Assembly (NCBI GenBank): GCA_963839475.1 | Contig: CAWIVH010000021.1 | Location: forward strand, 372,001-436,000 | Reading direction: 5' to 3' | Length of the DNA stretch: 64,000 nt | DNA from: CAWIVH01 sp963839475 | GTDB taxonomy: Bacteria > Acidobacteriota > UBA6911 | In this document: positions 62,685 to 64,000 of the stretch, one piece after another | Layout: each line of letters opens with the position of its first letter | How positions within the stretch are numbered: position 1 is the stretch's first letter | Position numbers and translations under genes: made by a program | The notes under the pieces: generated by a model | What the model was told of the DNA's origin: nothing | The model's input: the letters and a program-made list of their open reading frames with translations, nothing else | Databases searched by the model: none

Positions 62685-62930
62685 GTGGGTGCAATAGCTG
62701 GCGAAGCAGAATTACGGGACCATCTCATGACCAGAAGCGAAGAATATAGAAAGCTTGCGGAGGAACATAGGTCGTTTGAACAGCAGTTGGAGCAGTTGAC
62801 CCGCCGTCACCATTTGACCGAACAGGAGCGCATAAGGGAAGTCACGTTGAAAAAAATGAAACTTGCCCTCAAAGACCAGATGTATGCGTTGCTGCAAAAA
62901 TATCGCAAAGAGGTGGAAACCGGTAAATAA
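62685..62930 (+). CDS. DUF465/YdcH-type small coiled-coil protein
   Basis: An 81-residue charged helical protein (YRKLAEEHRSFEQQLEQL, HLTEQERIREVTLKKMKLALKDQM) matching the short helical DUF465/YdcH pattern. GTG start follows GAGGAGG. Function of the family is unknown. Confidence 0.72.
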   Translation: MGAIAGEAELRDHLMTRSEEYRKLAEEHRSFEQQLEQLTRRHHLTEQERIREVTLKKMKLALKDQMYALLQKYRKEVETGK

Positions 62931-63032
62931 GGGATCCGGCCCGATTGCGGCTTCGAAAAAAAAGCTGCAGGCAGCTGGATCACGGAATTCCGGGACCTGG
63001 CATTCTAACCGCCTATGAAGAGATAAAAGTCC

Positions 63033-63644
63033 ATGGTTCGTGACGCATTGAGATTCCTCGTTCCGCTCCTCATCCTGGGTTGCCTGAGTTTGATTTCCCC
63101 GATCCCATGGCTAGCCATCCCATTTATCATTTTGGCGGTTTTTGTTGCCTATTTTTTCCGCAACCCTGACAGACAAATCCCCCCCGGCGAGAACCTCGTC
63201 CTTTCACCGGCCGATGGAAAAGTGGTGAAAATCATACCCTTGCGCGGAGGCGATTTTGACGGTGGCACGGCTATAAGCATTTTCCTGAACGTATTCAATG
63301 TTCACGTGCAGCGATCGCCCATCCAGGGAGAATTGGAAAGCCTGGAGTACAAGCGCGGCAGATTCCTCGCAGCTTATGAAGATGAGGCATCACAAATCAA
63401 TGAACAGAATGTGATCACCGTCCGGGGGCCTCGGATCCGTGTGGTTTTCAAACAGATCGCTGGGCTGATTGCCCGGCGTGTGGTATGTTGGAAACAGCCT
63501 GGAGACAAACTGGGACGAGGAGAGCTGGTCGGCCTTATCCGATTCGGCTCGAGGGTGGATATGATTGTCCCCGGCCAAGTGAGAATCCTGGTGAAGGTCG
63601 GCGATAAGGTCAAAGGCGGAAGTTCGATTATCGGTGAATATTGA
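63033..63644 (+). CDS. psd: Phosphatidylserine decarboxylase proenzyme
   Basis: Makes phosphatidylethanolamine. The 203-residue protein has two N-terminal membrane segments, FFRNPDRQIPPG and SPADGKV at the front of the domain, and the self-cleavage site GSS near the C-terminus (VKGGSSIIGEY), which forms the pyruvoyl group. Short Psd form, shared by many bacteria. Its stop overlaps the pssA start. Confidence 0.92.
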   Translation: MVRDALRFLVPLLILGCLSLISPIPWLAIPFIILAVFVAYFFRNPDRQIPPGENLVLSPADGKVVKIIPLRGGDFDGGTAISIFLNVFNVHVQRSPIQGELESLEYKRGRFLAAYEDEASQINEQNVITVRGPRIRVVFKQIAGLIARRVVCWKQPGDKLGRGELVGLIRFGSRVDMIVPGQVRILVKVGDKVKGGSSIIGEY

Positions 63645-64000
63645 TGAGCGAGCCGCAGGTCCAGCCAACTTTTGAATCGAAGACCAGGAGACGCCTGGGA
63701 AGAAGCGTGTTTTTGCTTCCCAGCACCTTTACTGTCGGAAATATTTTCTGCGGCTACTATGCCATCATCTCAACGATGAAGGGCAACTACGATCATGCAG
63801 CCCAAGCCATCGGCATCGCCATCATTCTCGATATGCTCGACGGCCGGATTGCCCGTATGACCAATACGGCCACGGGATTTGGCCTGCAGCTGGACTCCCT
63901 CGCAGACGTCATTTCATTCGGAATAGCGCCCTCGATCCTTGCGCTGGTCTGGGGCCTGTCGGCCGTGAACCATAACCTGGGATGGATCGCCGCCTTCACC
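63644..64000 (+). CDS. pssA: CDP-diacylglycerol-serine O-phosphatidyltransferase, 5' part
   Basis: Runs off the window; 119 residues are visible. The CDP-alcohol phosphotransferase motif is complete (DGRIAR, then G eight residues later, then D three residues on and D four beyond: DGRIARMTNTATGFGLQLD). It makes phosphatidylserine, the substrate of psd. The ATG at 63644 overlaps the psd stop. Confidence 0.92.
   Translation, partial: MSEPQVQPTFESKTRRRLGRSVFLLPSTFTVGNIFCGYYAIISTMKGNYDHAAQAIGIAIILDMLDGRIARMTNTATGFGLQLDSLADVISFGIAPSILALVWGLSAVNHNLGWIAAFT

Overview
The window reads as chromosomal DNA of a diderm (Gram-negative) bacterium: it carries lipopolysaccharide genes (kdsB, an MsbA-type flippase, an LptE-like lipoprotein), an outer-membrane beta-barrel and a Wza-type exporter. 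The housekeeping order yicC-gmk-rpoZ-coaBC-era-udg-priA, the many HEAT, FecR and FHA proteins, and the psd-pssA pair suggest Acidobacteriota or a close relative. That placement is inference; no rRNA gene is present. No phage, insertion sequence, integrase or CRISPR array was seen.

Layout. 1-9.2 kb: tail of an unidentified gene, then an exopolysaccharide locus (lipid-linked sugar-phosphate transferase, beta-barrel, export protein, co-polymerase/tyrosine kinase, a secreted protein with SLH-like repeats, a FecR-domain protein). 9.4-19.6 kb: MsbA-type flippase, the housekeeping operon from yicC to priA, and a cation efflux protein. 19.6-20.7 kb: two membrane proteins on the minus strand. 21.0-25.5 kb: two D-Ala-D-Ala-ligase-like ATP-grasp enzymes, a GNAT acetyltransferase, a lysine 2,3-aminomutase and kdsB, tightly packed behind a near-consensus sigma-54 site and a sigma-70 promoter. 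25.6-33.8 kb: pyrG, tRNA-Gly, sugar epimerase, a Tat-exported TIM-barrel protein, an arylsulfatase remnant, an aldo/keto reductase and HEAT/coiled-coil proteins. 33.9-38.7 kb: tRNA-Val, a secreted helical-repeat protein, then a signalling operon of two unrecognised proteins, an FHA-GGDEF diguanylate cyclase and a Ser/Thr kinase.

38.8-51.3 kb is a potassium region: a stand-alone USP-like protein, a KimA-like permease, a KdpD-type sensor lacking its N-terminal modules, KdpE, two tiny membrane proteins (the second KdpF), KdpA, KdpB, KdpC, and two separate proteins made of the missing KdpD N-terminal modules, one with altered nucleotide-site motifs. Two almost identical operators with three half-sites on an 11-bp period precede the permease operon and the kdp operon, pointing to one KdpE regulon with a sensor assembled from separate polypeptides.

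51.5-64 kb: CopC/CopD, a NapH-like polyferredoxin and its partner, tRNA-Ala, an M50 protease, HU, dcd, lptE, holA, rpsT, phoH, ddl, a DUF465-type protein, psd and the start of pssA. Several clear sigma-70 promoters are visible, including two divergent pairs (HU/dcd and rpsT/phoH).
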